Source of the DNA: Atopobiaceae bacterium
GTDB taxonomy: Bacteria > Actinomycetota > Coriobacteriia > Coriobacteriales > Atopobiaceae
DNA: 53,266 nucleotides
Reading direction: 5' to 3'
Assembly: GCA_017459605.1 (NCBI GenBank)
Contig: JAFUCQ010000140.1
Coordinates: 1-53,266, forward strand
Shown: positions 1 to 9,481 of the stretch, in pieces
Numbering within the stretch: position 1 is the first letter of the stretch
How the letters are laid out: the number at the start of each line of letters is the position of its first letter
Position numbers and translations under genes: made by a program
Notes under the pieces: generated by a model
What the model saw: only the letters and a program-made list of their open reading frames with translations
Databases searched by the model: none
What the model was told of the DNA's origin: nothing

Positions 1-21
1 ATTGAGCGCTAATACAAACTT

Positions 22-53
22 AAGAGAGACGGTGTCACAGCCGTCTATCTCTT
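22..53 (+). terminator. hairpin, possible terminator or leader stem
   Basis: An inverted repeat with the core GACGG (28-32) and CCGTC (41-45) around an 8-nt loop. The outer AAGAG arm pairs again with CTCTT past a 2-nt bulge. Only a weak T content follows. It may end a gene lying to the left of the window or sit in an untranslated leader; the position upstream of the promoter at 156 favours a terminator for the previous gene. Confidence 0.3.
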
Positions 54-155
54 GCTATCTCGAGTTCACCGGTGAGTACCTATATTTTATTTTTGCGCAG
101 GAATTGGGAAGACGCTTAAGAGAAACCAAATTAAAGTCTTTTTACAGTCCAATAA

Positions 156-164
156 TGATATAAT
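156..164 (+). promoter_or_regulatory. extended -10 promoter of the surface protein gene
   Basis: TGATATAAT is a perfect extended -10 element (TG-N-TATAAT). No good -35 hexamer lies 16-18 bp upstream, which is typical of extended -10 promoters. It sits about 70 nt before the start of the large surface protein gene, which has no other gene between. Confidence 0.5.
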
Positions 165-234
165 CAATACTAACTCTGGATAACTGTATCTCGAGTAACT
201 GAAAGTAGTATTAAATGAGATACTATGTAGGAAG

Positions 235-3200
235 GTGCTGACAGAAGAACGTATGGTAGGACAGCGGGAACACAACAAAAAGCATGTAATGCGCATGGGC
301 ATGCTCGCTCTTGTTGGTATGCTGGTGTTTGCGCTTGTCCAAATCTTGGGGCCCCACTACGTCTTTGCGAGCTCCAATAACGCCACATCTTCACAATATG
401 AGTCATCGACGGCTCAGAACAGTAGTCTGTCTGAGGCAGCTGAGATTCGCGTGCTTTGGCAGGATGTTGATGGTCAACCACTTGATGAGGCAAGCATTCC
501 GCAGGAGGCGGTGGTTCTTGAGCTCAAGAACAATGATGAGCAGCTCAATCCCCGCAAACTTATTACTGTTCGGGCTCGCGATGGTTGGGTTGCAGAGCTA
601 GATGAGGCGCTCTCACATCAAGCGCTCTATTGTGTTGTTGAGAACAAACAGCCAAAGGGCTTCGAAGCAATCAGTGACGGGCTTACCCTTATCAACAGAA
701 AGAAGCCCCCTCAGACTCCCGAGATTGAGTTCTACGTCAATCAAGATGTTCATGCAAACACCGTAGAGTTTGACCGCGTTTTTCGTTATCAAGCGCTTGC
801 GTATGTACCGAGCGATGCAACGGCGATAGAGATTAGCAATACGCTGCCACAAGAGCTTCACTTTGTGTCGAGTGAAGAGGATATTGCCAAGACAGCAGTT
901 GCTATAGACGGACTTGATCATAAAGCCGCGAGCGTAATTACTGATTTCAGTAATCGTGCGATAGATGTGAAAGGCGAGCCCGTTAAGGCCGATGTGTCGA
1001 TTGATGGTCAAAACCTTACCGTGCGCATTGGCAACATTGGCAATGTAATGGGTATGCAGCGTCTGCGCGAGCGTGCTGTTCGCCTGAGCTTCGCTGTCCA
1101 GCTCAACGATGACATTACCCAGCTCAATCAACTCAACTATCAAGATGTTGAGGATAACGGCTGTGTTGAGAGCATTTATAGCTCACATGCAGGAGTTGTT
1201 AATCAGGCAAGCTATACGATTGAGATTAACAACAAAGGAGAATCCAAGCCAGGATACCAAAACATCACGTCAAACCACGTGAGCTTCATGCCTCAAGATG
1301 TGACGGTTGCTGCCGAGGTTTCATGGGCAAACCTTACAGAAGAGGGAACATTGGCTCCAATAGAGTGGCCTACTCAGCTTTCCTCAGTTGATGTTGACCT
1401 GCTGAGAATAACAACGGTTCTCGATAAGGCAGGCAAGCCTCTCATAGATGCTAATGGTCTTGCAAAAACAAACACAACAGTGGTTGATTCTCTAAGCCTC
1501 GCGCCGGGCGAGACTTACGTTGAATTTGCCCAGCAGCCCAAGCTTTGCTATACCCGCTATGAAGTAGTTGAGTCGTCAAGTGCTGGTTTCATTCTTGAGA
1601 CAGATAGCGAGCGCACGAAGGCGGGCAAAGTTATCCATTCTATGGTTAACAAACCCGAGACGCCTGAGCTCGAGCTCTACGTTAATTATGGCAGCAACTA
1701 CGAATTCGCCTGTTTTGATGAGAGCTTTGAATACGAAATCATGGCGTATGTACCCCAAGGTACACAGAGCTTTACTATTTCCGATCAACTTCCCTTTGCC
1801 GTAGAACTCCTTGACAAAGATGCCATCAAGATTTATGACATGGGCAAACAAACGAACAATCACATTGATAGCGTTCTTTGGGATGGAACAGAAATAGATG
1901 CAGATGCTGCAGACATCAAAGATTCGAGCGTTTCTTTAGTATTTGCAGATGCGCAACCCTATCAGGGGCATTGGCTCAAGCTGACACTTGAGGCACATAT
2001 CAAGCCTGATGCCTATGAGAGCGTTGCTGCACACATCAATGAAAAGAACACAACGGGTGTTGTCGCTGATATCGATGGTGTGTGGGCAAACGTTTTAACC
2101 AACGGAACACTTGCTACCACTCAGACTCACGATGGCGTACCAAATCGTGCACAGTACAGTTTGCAGTTTGAAGACAACCAGTCATACGTACATGAGAGCA
2201 ATATCGCCACCATCAAACCGAGCGTTATGGCTACTAGCGTGGAGCAGGTATTTGAGCAAGGCTGGCCAGAGGCAGTGCCAAGTGTTCAGGCCGAGCTCAC
2301 CTATGCTGACAGCACCCAAACACTCACACTCACACATGAAAACCCCAAGCAGATAAGCCAAGGGATGCCTCGTGTTTCTGGTGCTCAACCACAGGTAAAG
2401 CTGACGTCGCTTGCGGGTTACAACAGTGTGGTATACGGCAACGAGGCAGATGGCTTTACCATCGAGAGCACGGCGAAGTATTTCCCCGTATGTATCTTTA
2501 AAGTCGACCACGAAGGTGGCGAGATTCCTGGTGCAATCCTTGAACTCAAAGGCGGGCCAGACAATCTTGTTGAGGTATGGACAAGTGGAGAACAGCCCAA
2601 GAAACTCAGGCTGAAGGCCGGACAGTATCAGCTTACAGAGCTTGTCTCGCCTGAGGATTATGAGACTCTCGATGGCACGCTCGAGTTTGTTATTGATGAT
2701 GCAGGAGCCATTAGCTTTACCCAAGCATCCAATGCGGCCAACAAGGTTCATCTTGAGGGTCATGACTGCATTATGTTGAGCAATGAGCCGCTGAGTCCGC
2801 AAATTGAAGCGTATGTAAATGCAGATGTTCACGCTGATATCGTTGAATTCGATAGAAGCTTTAGGTATGACATTGTGGCATTTGTGCCCGCAAACGCATC
2901 AACTGTTGAGATTGAAGATGTGCTTCCGAGTTGCTTAGAGTTTGTAGATGACGCCCAGACTATCGCAGATGGCGTGCAACTGAGAACGGGGAATAGTCAC
3001 CGCGCTGGCAGCACTAATGTGGCAACCGGCGAGGTTCCAGACGCATCCGTTAGCGTACAGGGACAAAAGCTCACCCTTCAGCTCAATGATGTGTCGGCTG
3101 CGCGTGGTAAGTATATGCAGTTTAGTGCCCACGCAAAAATCAAAGACACAATCCGTACGCTCGAAGGACTTGGTGGTCTCACCACGGTAACAAACAACGG

Positions 3201-6200
3201 CCAAGTAGTTTCAAGTTTGAACTTGGCTTCAGGCAACACTGCAGCTTCACATAGTGGTGTGGCCAATAGTGTTCAGTATCAGATTAGCCTTGCTGAGGGC
3301 TTGGGCGAGACGAGCTCTGAGACGCTTTCCAGCAATGTGGTTACGATTATCCCTGAGCTCAGCTCAATACCGCTCAAAGCTCACTGGGTCGATGTTAACG
3401 GTCAGACATTGCCTTGGCCTGCGGGTGCAAAGGTTACTGCCAAGCTTCTGGGTAAAGGTGGCAGCGTTGTACAAACGAGTGAGCTGACATCAGATCAGCT
3501 CGTGACGCTTACCGTGCCCAAACTTGAAGGAGTTAACTACAAGCTTTCAAGTCCAAACGTGGTTAACGGTCCCAGTTCGGCAGAAGCAAAACTCGTAGGG
3601 AATGCTCAAGATGGCTATGAGATTGTGGTGCGTTTACCTCAAGAAGCTGTATTTAATTCTGTTGCCGTGCCCATTACAGCGTACGTAGAACTTGAGGGAG
3701 AAGGCGCAACACTAGCTGCAAATGATTATGAATTGCAGCTTGAAGGAGCCAATATAGAAGTACGAGCCACAAACGACGACAGCGGCTTTGTTGACTTTGG
3801 AGATTTTGAGTTTGACGCACCAGGAACGTACAGCCTCATCATAACTGGAATAGCTAAGGGCGATTCCAGCATAGCCTATGATACGCAGGCACACTCAGCC
3901 CTCGTAACGGTCAAGAAAGACATTGCCACCAACACCCTTACGGCAGAGGTGAGCTACGATGGCGCTGACTCCCTAACGGTGACTCACAAAAAGATACCTC
4001 TGCCTGGCGCTATAGTCGATTTAAGCAGCACGGTAAGCCTCAATACCAACAGTTCCGAAGTGCTGCTCAATTCCTTGGTGGGCAACTTTAGCTTTGAGCT
4101 CTTTGATAGCGCAGGAACCATAGTTGCTACAGCCACAAATAATGAAACAGGTTCTATTACGTTCCCGCCAATCGTATTTGGTCAGGCGGGAGATTATAGC
4201 TATACGATGAGGCAGCGAGCGGGTTCTGATAGCGCCATTGGTTATGACATGAGTGAGCATAGCTTTAACGTTCATGTGAGAAGTGAAGACTCAAACTACC
4301 GCCTCGTTGCAGAGATTGAGAACTTTGCAGGGAATGCCTTTATAAACAGCTATGTTGGACCGCAAATAGTCGAGGTATCTGTACTTGATAGGCGCAAAGA
4401 TGCACAAGAGAACACAAACACCGAGACCTCAACAAATGAGTCCAAACAAAAAGAACTCAGCGGTGCTCGCTTTGAACTCAAGGATGCTGAGGGCAATACC
4501 ATAAAAAGCTGGATTAGTGGTTCAAACCCTGAGTCATTTGAGCTGAGTGGGGGTCACTACACGCTTGTTGAGCAAGCGCCTCCCGATGGGTATCGAAGCC
4601 TTGGCAAAGCGGTCGACTTTACTGTGACAGATGCTGGTGAGCTTATTCTTGAGAACAATGAGCCTGACGATGCCCGTGTTTCTGCGAAGGGCGGTCGTAT
4701 CGAGCTGTCCTATACGGCTAATCCCACAGTGAGTATTGCTCGCCAATCCGTGAGTGGGTCTGCGCTTGCGGGATCGAGTTTGAGGATTACCGGAGAGGGA
4801 GCATCCTATAGTTGGCTGTCGCTATCCAAGCCTCATGAATTAACACTGAAACCGGGCCGCTATGAGCTGAGTGAGCTTGCTGCTCCACAGGGGCACGGAC
4901 GTCTCATGTCTCAGGTTGCCTTTACGCTTAATCCAGATGCGACAGTTACCGTTGATTCTGTTCCAGTTGTTGGAGCGCGCCTCAGCGCTCAGGGTTCCCA
5001 ACTCACGCTGGTCACCGCAGAGACTCCGCGGGTTGCTCTTTCGCGAGTTGACGTAAACGGAGACGCCGTTGCGGGGTCGCGACTTGAGCTCAAAGGTGCA
5101 GATAACGAGCTGATTGACTCGTGGACAACTGCTCACCAAGCATACGAAATGGAATTGCCTATTGGCAATTACAGCATTGAGGAGCGAGTTGCTGCAGAGG
5201 GTTATCAGCGCATGACAGGTGCCTTGAACTTCAGCGTTAATGATGATGGTAGTGTTTCGCTTCTCGGCATGAGTGGTCAAGGCAGTGTGGCCATCGTTCA
5301 AGATAACCTTATTACGCTTGAGGCTCTGCCTATTTCAGAAGTTGTCATCATGGGACACGTGCTCTTTGATGAGGTGGGTATTGTCATTCCGCCAGAGGAA
5401 GGACGCTTCTCATTTGACCTTATTGATGGGACGGGAAGAACCCTCGAAACAGTAAGTAATAATGCTGATGGCAGCTTTACCTTCTCTGAGTTGCACTTTA
5501 CAGAACCCGGTACCTATAACTTCTTTGTTGAGCAGCAGTGGCTTGATAATTACGGTGATGGAACAGGCATCGCTTATGATCCGCATAGAGCAGAGATAAA
5601 TGTTGAAGTCAAAAGAGGTGCTGGTTCAGAGCTTATAGCAACCGTTCATAGCGCGGCAGATGAGCTGCTTTTTGAGAGTGCCCTTGAGCCACATTCTGAG
5701 GTACAGCTGAGTGATAACGTTGCAAGCCTGAGCTTCAAAACCATGCTTGATGCAAAAGATGCACATGAACCGGGAACCTTTACCCTGCGTCTTGAGGGGA
5801 CTTCTGTAAATGCACAGGGCATGAGCTTCGAGGCTAGCAACGACTCAGAAGGCAATGTCAACTTTGATGCTATAGCCTTTGCAAAGCCAGGAATCTACGA
5901 GTTCGAGTTGTATGAGCTCGAAGGTGACAAGCCCAATATTGGATATGACAAGAGCAAATACGATGTATCCATCCGTGTGTCCAAGGCGGCAGATGCGATT
6001 GATTCAAAAATGTCGCTTGAATGTTGGGCTACAAACAGTCTTGGACATGACGTGAACCCCGGAAATATCGGTTTTGCCAACACAGACAGAACTCCTGCTG
6101 AATATGTAGTGCCAGCTGAGAGTCACCAAACAGCTCCTGTAGATTTGCCACAGGGACCAGGACCGCGCGTGCTTGACCATCGCCATGGCACGGTTGCTGT

Positions 6201-6327
6201 TGCTCAGACAGGAGATGTTACAGATTTCAATCTCATGCTCCTCTTGGGTCTCGGAGGGATTGTTCTGGTAGGTGTTGCTGCGTTTGTCCTCAAGCGTCGC
6301 GCATCTGATGAGCAGGCTGAGAGATAG
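235..6327 (+). CDS. giant pilin/adhesin-like surface protein with SpaA and isopeptide domains, sortase-type tail
   Basis: Predicted secreted cell-wall protein of about 2030 residues. A basic N-terminus and hydrophobic segment end near YVFA (about residue 46), a likely signal peptide. Three related modules beginning with a YVN motif start near residues 163, 479 and 856, each carrying an (F/Y)xYxxxAxVP stretch and an LPxxL-type ending. SpaA/prealbumin-like modules (GAxLELKG ... Y.L.E..xPxGY) lie near 751, 1385, 1500 and 1600. Four modules like the streptococcal pilin isopeptide-linkage domain (FxFxLxD...F......GxYxFxxxE...IxYD) lie near 1145, 1260, 1700 and 1825. The tail has VAQTGD (from 1989), a hydrophobic span and KRR, a variant sortase signal. 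The start is uncertain: GTG 235 has GGAAG directly abutting it, while ATG 253 has a weak AGAAG 5 nt upstream. Adhesion or pilus role is inferred from domains. Confidence 0.85.
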   Translation: MLTEERMVGQREHNKKHVMRMGMLALVGMLVFALVQILGPHYVFASSNNATSSQYESSTAQNSSLSEAAEIRVLWQDVDGQPLDEASIPQEAVVLELKNNDEQLNPRKLITVRARDGWVAELDEALSHQALYCVVENKQPKGFEAISDGLTLINRKKPPQTPEIEFYVNQDVHANTVEFDRVFRYQALAYVPSDATAIEISNTLPQELHFVSSEEDIAKTAVAIDGLDHKAASVITDFSNRAIDVKGEPVKADVSIDGQNLTVRIGNIGNVMGMQRLRERAVRLSFAVQLNDDITQLNQLNYQDVEDNGCVESIYSSHAGVVNQASYTIEINNKGESKPGYQNITSNHVSFMPQDVTVAAEVSWANLTEEGTLAPIEWPTQLSSVDVDLLRITTVLDKAGKPLIDANGLAKTNTTVVDSLSLAPGETYVEFAQQPKLCYTRYEVVESSSAGFILETDSERTKAGKVIHSMVNKPETPELELYVNYGSNYEFACFDESFEYEIMAYVPQGTQSFTISDQLPFAVELLDKDAIKIYDMGKQTNNHIDSVLWDGTEIDADAADIKDSSVSLVFADAQPYQGHWLKLTLEAHIKPDAYESVAAHINEKNTTGVVADIDGVWANVLTNGTLATTQTHDGVPNRAQYSLQFEDNQSYVHESNIATIKPSVMATSVEQVFEQGWPEAVPSVQAELTYADSTQTLTLTHENPKQISQGMPRVSGAQPQVKLTSLAGYNSVVYGNEADGFTIESTAKYFPVCIFKVDHEGGEIPGAILELKGGPDNLVEVWTSGEQPKKLRLKAGQYQLTELVSPEDYETLDGTLEFVIDDAGAISFTQASNAANKVHLEGHDCIMLSNEPLSPQIEAYVNADVHADIVEFDRSFRYDIVAFVPANASTVEIEDVLPSCLEFVDDAQTIADGVQLRTGNSHRAGSTNVATGEVPDASVSVQGQKLTLQLNDVSAARGKYMQFSAHAKIKDTIRTLEGLGGLTTVTNNGQVVSSLNLASGNTAASHSGVANSVQYQISLAEGLGETSSETLSSNVVTIIPELSSIPLKAHWVDVNGQTLPWPAGAKVTAKLLGKGGSVVQTSELTSDQLVTLTVPKLEGVNYKLSSPNVVNGPSSAEAKLVGNAQDGYEIVVRLPQEAVFNSVAVPITAYVELEGEGATLAANDYELQLEGANIEVRATNDDSGFVDFGDFEFDAPGTYSLIITGIAKGDSSIAYDTQAHSALVTVKKDIATNTLTAEVSYDGADSLTVTHKKIPLPGAIVDLSSTVSLNTNSSEVLLNSLVGNFSFELFDSAGTIVATATNNETGSITFPPIVFGQAGDYSYTMRQRAGSDSAIGYDMSEHSFNVHVRSEDSNYRLVAEIENFAGNAFINSYVGPQIVEVSVLDRRKDAQENTNTETSTNESKQKELSGARFELKDAEGNTIKSWISGSNPESFELSGGHYTLVEQAPPDGYRSLGKAVDFTVTDAGELILENNEPDDARVSAKGGRIELSYTANPTVSIARQSVSGSALAGSSLRITGEGASYSWLSLSKPHELTLKPGRYELSELAAPQGHGRLMSQVAFTLNPDATVTVDSVPVVGARLSAQGSQLTLVTAETPRVALSRVDVNGDAVAGSRLELKGADNELIDSWTTAHQAYEMELPIGNYSIEERVAAEGYQRMTGALNFSVNDDGSVSLLGMSGQGSVAIVQDNLITLEALPISEVVIMGHVLFDEVGIVIPPEEGRFSFDLIDGTGRTLETVSNNADGSFTFSELHFTEPGTYNFFVEQQWLDNYGDGTGIAYDPHRAEINVEVKRGAGSELIATVHSAADELLFESALEPHSEVQLSDNVASLSFKTMLDAKDAHEPGTFTLRLEGTSVNAQGMSFEASNDSEGNVNFDAIAFAKPGIYEFELYELEGDKPNIGYDKSKYDVSIRVSKAADAIDSKMSLECWATNSLGHDVNPGNIGFANTDRTPAEYVVPAESHQTAPVDLPQGPGPRVLDHRHGTVAVAQTGDVTDFNLMLLLGLGGIVLVGVAAFVLKRRASDEQAER

Positions 6328-6543
6328 CATGATGACAACCCCCGAAAAAGGGCGCCCTCAAGGTCAAGGCACGAGCTTTACCTAAGAAAGATTCCTGTGG
6401 CATTGTGAAGTTTTATAAACAACAGCGTGCTTTGCTCGCCTGAATTACCTGCAGGGTTTGAGCTCTGCTAAACTTGAGAGCGATTACCTGTCGTTGTTCC
6501 GGGGGATATAGCCCATCCGTTTGAGGAGGTCGCGCACTCGCGC

Positions 6544-7848
6544 ATGGACATAGCATTATCGCTGCTTGTAACGTTTTTGCTCACGCTTGTTAATGGATAT
6601 TTCTCCATGTCAGAGATGGCTCTTTCAACAGCCAAGCAGGTTGTTCTTGAACATGAGGCCGAGCAGGGAGACAAAAAGGCCCAGATTGCAGCAGAGCTTG
6701 CCGAAGATTCTGGAGAGTTTCTTGCCACCATCCAAGTGGCAATAACGCTTGTCGGGTTTTTCTCGTCAGCCTTTGCAGCAACTAATTTCTCTCAGCCGTT
6801 GAGCTCATGGTTTGTCTCGATGGGCCTTGCAGAAAACATTGCACGCCCCTTAGCCCCGGTGCTTATTACACTCGTTTTGTCATATTTCTCCATTGTCGTC
6901 GGGGAGTTGTTGCCCAAGCGCATTGCCATGGCAGATGCCGAGAAGGTTTCAAAAAGAGTTGCGGGACCACTCAAGGCATTCTCAAAGATTGTCAAACCGC
7001 TTGTGTGGTTGACAGCTGCCAGTGCAAATGGGCTTGCCCGACTCCTAGGTATCAAGTCTGCTGATGAGCGCCAAAACGTCTCAGAAGACGAGATTAAATA
7101 CATGGTCACTGACGCAGATGACTTGAGCGAGCAAGAAAAGTCAATGATTCATGAAGTGATTGCTCTTGGTGATACCGTTGCTCGTGAGGTTATGGTTCCT
7201 CGTGTAGACATGACTGCGGTTGATGACAATACCTCCCTGCGTGAGACCCTCGATATTATGAGAAGCACAGGCTTTTCTCGACTGCCGGTCTACCACGAGG
7301 ACGTCGATCGTATTACCGGCATTGCGCACATAAAAGATCTCATTGCTCCCATTGTGGACAATAATGAGGCTGACCAGCCGATATCTCGCTACAAGCGAGA
7401 GGCATCATTTATCCCAGATACCAAAGACATTATTCCGTTGCTGTCTGAGATGCAAACAAGCCACGATCAAATGGTTATTGTGGTTGATGAGTATGGCGGC
7501 ACGGCAGGAGTTATCACGCTCGAAGATATCGTTGAAGAGGTTGTTGGTGAGATTGAAGACGAATTTGATCCCGACAACAAGTACATCACTAAGGTGGGAG
7601 AGCGTGAATGGCTGGTAGATGGCCGATTCTCTATCGATGACGCGATTGAGCTTGGTTGGCCCATAGAGGATAGTGATGAGTACGAAACGCTGGCGGGCTT
7701 TGTTCTTGACCTTGCGGATTCTCTGCCAAGTAATGGCGATGAATTTGAGGTTGATGGCTATATATTCCGCGTTCAATCAAGGAGAGGCCGGCGTCTGTCG
7801 GTTTTGCGTGTGACTGCCCCAGCATACACTGAGCCTGACGCTTCGTGA
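6544..7848 (+). CDS. CNNM/CorC (HlyC) family CBS-domain membrane protein
   Basis: A 434-residue protein with the full family layout: a DUF21/CNNM membrane domain in the first 190 residues with three to four hydrophobic segments and the GELLPKR motif near 120, then a CBS pair (about 205-330, including VPRVDM and VVDEYGGTAGVITLEDI), then a C-terminal CorC_HlyC transporter-associated domain (about 345-430). Members are linked to magnesium or cobalt efflux and tolerance; the older name haemolysin is not informative. ATG 6544 is preceded by GAGGAGG, at the long spacing of about 14 nt, and no nearer in-frame start is seen. Its presence within 6 kb of the Nramp/MgtE-like pair suggests a wider magnesium theme, but that is only context. 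Confidence 0.9.
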   Translation: MDIALSLLVTFLLTLVNGYFSMSEMALSTAKQVVLEHEAEQGDKKAQIAAELAEDSGEFLATIQVAITLVGFFSSAFAATNFSQPLSSWFVSMGLAENIARPLAPVLITLVLSYFSIVVGELLPKRIAMADAEKVSKRVAGPLKAFSKIVKPLVWLTAASANGLARLLGIKSADERQNVSEDEIKYMVTDADDLSEQEKSMIHEVIALGDTVAREVMVPRVDMTAVDDNTSLRETLDIMRSTGFSRLPVYHEDVDRITGIAHIKDLIAPIVDNNEADQPISRYKREASFIPDTKDIIPLLSEMQTSHDQMVIVVDEYGGTAGVITLEDIVEEVVGEIEDEFDPDNKYITKVGEREWLVDGRFSIDDAIELGWPIEDSDEYETLAGFVLDLADSLPSNGDEFEVDGYIFRVQSRRGRRLSVLRVTAPAYTEPDAS

Positions 7849-8049
7849 TGATTGCGGTGCGCCTAATAGCTACAGGACAGCAGCTATTGCGACAGAGCAG
7901 CACCTTAGACAGAAAACATCTATCGCTGCACAACAACACCCGACATCTAAGAGACGCAAGCTCAAACTACGTTTATACTTGGTGAAGAGAGTTATCACGG
8001 CAAGGTTATCTGTATTCATAGTAGGCAGTGTCTCTTGAAAGGGGTGGAT

Positions 8050-8742
8050 ATGGCCCAGCTCATTGACATTCAGCGCATTGTGGTAGATCCCAAAAAACTC
8101 ACAGCACGGATACGTGTTGCAGATTCTGGACCGCTCTTTACGGATGAAGATCTTGAGGGTACAACACTGGTTTATCGGCTGCTTCCGCACATTGTTGAGC
8201 ATGCCTGCATGGGGGATGGCGGCGAGACCTTCCGTGATGTCATGGGAGCAACGGAGATTGCTCACCTGCTTGAGCATGTGACTGTTGAGCTGCTCGCACA
8301 AACAGGTATTGCTGGAGAGATTGCAGTAGGGCGGACCTATGAGGTAGCTGAGGAAGAGCGCAGCTATGACATAGAGCTGGCTTGCGAGGATGATGTTCTT
8401 GTTGCGGGAGCCCTTTCAAGTGCTGCATGGATTATGCAGTGGGCGTTCTCGGGAGGTGGAGACCCCATCCCCGATGTTGAGGCGATAGTGTCTGGTTTGG
8501 TGTCTCTCACAGAAAGCTTAGGGCAAGAGAAGTCAAAGCAAACGGAAAGAGCCGACAGTGTGCCGCCGCAAAACTATCCAACCGATCCCGATATGGATAC
8601 AGGACATTTCAGGATGCCGTCAAACGTAGCTCCCACAGTGCTGCAGCAAAGCGATGTTCGCTATGACGAGGATGGTTTTTTGCATCAAACTGATACTGAT
8701 GAAGCAGACTTTGAGGATGATAGTTTTCGAGGCGATGTGTAG
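8050..8742 (+). CDS. stand-alone cyanophycin synthetase N-domain-like protein
   Basis: A 230-residue cytosolic protein (no signal peptide or membrane span). Residues about 40-130 match the N-terminal domain of cyanophycin synthetase (CphA1): LLPHIVEHAC...GGETF, then HLLEHVTVELLAQTG, then VGRTYE, in the same order and spacing that I know from cyanobacterial CphA. The HxxEH motif is kept at H72-E75-H76; in some CphA1 proteins this domain carries a cryptic metallopeptidase-like site that cuts the polymer into primers. No ATP-grasp or Mur ligase domain follows; the last 75 residues are acidic and low complexity. The start is ATG 8050 with AAAGGGG 5 nt upstream, rather than TTG 8035. No cyanophycin genes are nearby, so the substrate is unknown. 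Confidence 0.7.
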   Translation: MAQLIDIQRIVVDPKKLTARIRVADSGPLFTDEDLEGTTLVYRLLPHIVEHACMGDGGETFRDVMGATEIAHLLEHVTVELLAQTGIAGEIAVGRTYEVAEEERSYDIELACEDDVLVAGALSSAAWIMQWAFSGGGDPIPDVEAIVSGLVSLTESLGQEKSKQTERADSVPPQNYPTDPDMDTGHFRMPSNVAPTVLQQSDVRYDEDGFLHQTDTDEADFEDDSFRGDV

Positions 8743-8889
8743 GCCACCGGTCTGATACATCTGATTGTTGCGCTCTGTTATTATGCTCGCAAGCTTGCAA
8801 ACGTGGTACGTGGTATAAAGGCAGACAGGCTATACTAAAGAACGGCAAGGACCTATTGGGGTTAATCTTGTGTCTTAGAGGAGGACATG

Positions 8890-9330
8890 ATGAAAAAAAT
8901 GAGTCCACTGGCATTTATTTTGGGAGGCATTGCAGGAACAGCTGTTGGTCTGGTAGCAGGCGTGCTGTTGGCGCCCAACTCTGGCGCGGAGAATCGCGCC
9001 ATGGCTGCTGATGCTGTAAGCGATGCTTGGGATAGCGCCGTGGATGCTTATGAGCAGGGCCAGCAGGCAGTTGTTGGTACCTATGAGCAGATTCGTCCTT
9101 CCGTAGATGCCAAGACCGATGAGCTTCGTGCTAAGGTAGACCTTGCTCGTGAGCGTATGGACCAGCTTCGCAGTACGCTGACCGATACCGTCACCCCCAC
9201 CTCTATTGTTATCGAGGATGAGGAAGCTGAAGCACCTGAGGCTGCTGAGAAAGAAAGCTCAACGCAGGTTGAGATTGTTGAGGATGGCGTTGAACTTGTA
9301 GAAGAGCCTGCTGAGGCACCAGAAGCATAA
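8890..9330 (+). CDS. YtxH-domain small membrane protein
   Basis: About 146 residues. An N-terminal glycine/alanine-rich membrane segment (LAFILGGIAGTAVGLVAGVLLAP, roughly residues 6-28) is followed by an amphipathic, charged region likely to form a coiled coil and an acidic Glu/Ala-rich tail. This is the layout of YtxH-like proteins, which are tied to general stress and envelope functions but lack a defined activity. AGAGGAGG ends at 8884, so ATG 8890 (5-nt gap) fits better than the adjacent ATG 8887. It probably stands as its own unit, since two hairpins lie between it and the next gene. Confidence 0.75.
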   Translation: MKKMSPLAFILGGIAGTAVGLVAGVLLAPNSGAENRAMAADAVSDAWDSAVDAYEQGQQAVVGTYEQIRPSVDAKTDELRAKVDLARERMDQLRSTLTDTVTPTSIVIEDEEAEAPEAAEKESSTQVEIVEDGVELVEEPAEAPEA

Positions 9331-9353
9331 ACCAGCTGAGGCCACCGAATAAG

Positions 9354-9379
9354 CATGCGGCTCCAGTCACAGCCGCATG
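9354..9379 (+). terminator. hairpin after the YtxH gene
   Basis: CATGCGGCT (9354-9362) pairs perfectly with AGCCGCATG (9371-9379) across an 8-nt loop, 24 bp after the YtxH stop codon. The following bases are GGTTTATCTC, so the T-run is weak. It is a candidate intrinsic terminator. Confidence 0.45.
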
Positions 9380-9435
9380 GGTTTATCTCGGCTGTCATGT
9401 GGTAATAAGCAGTAAGTGCAGTGCACTTGTTACAA

Positions 9436-9457
9436 GAGGCGGCCATCTGGCCGCTTC
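9436..9457 (+). terminator. second GC-rich hairpin before the PRC-barrel gene
   Basis: A 9-bp stem GAGGCGGCC/GGCCGCTTC (with one G-T pair) closes a 4-nt ATCT loop and is followed by GTTCTT. It lies just 24 nt before the GTG start of the next gene and 8 nt before its ribosome-binding site, so it could be a terminator for the YtxH transcript or a leader structure of the PRC-barrel gene. Confidence 0.4.
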
Positions 9458-9481
9458 GTTCTTAAAGGGGGTCGTGCCATC

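Noticed and set aside
6328-6380. Terminator after the giant surface protein gene
   Set aside because: CCCC-GAAAAA-GGG and GGGCGCCC are short and have no T-run; not strong enough to call.
8035-8049. TTG start for the CphA N-domain-like protein
   Set aside because: AAAGGGG is placed correctly for ATG 8050, and would be inside the coding sequence if TTG were used.
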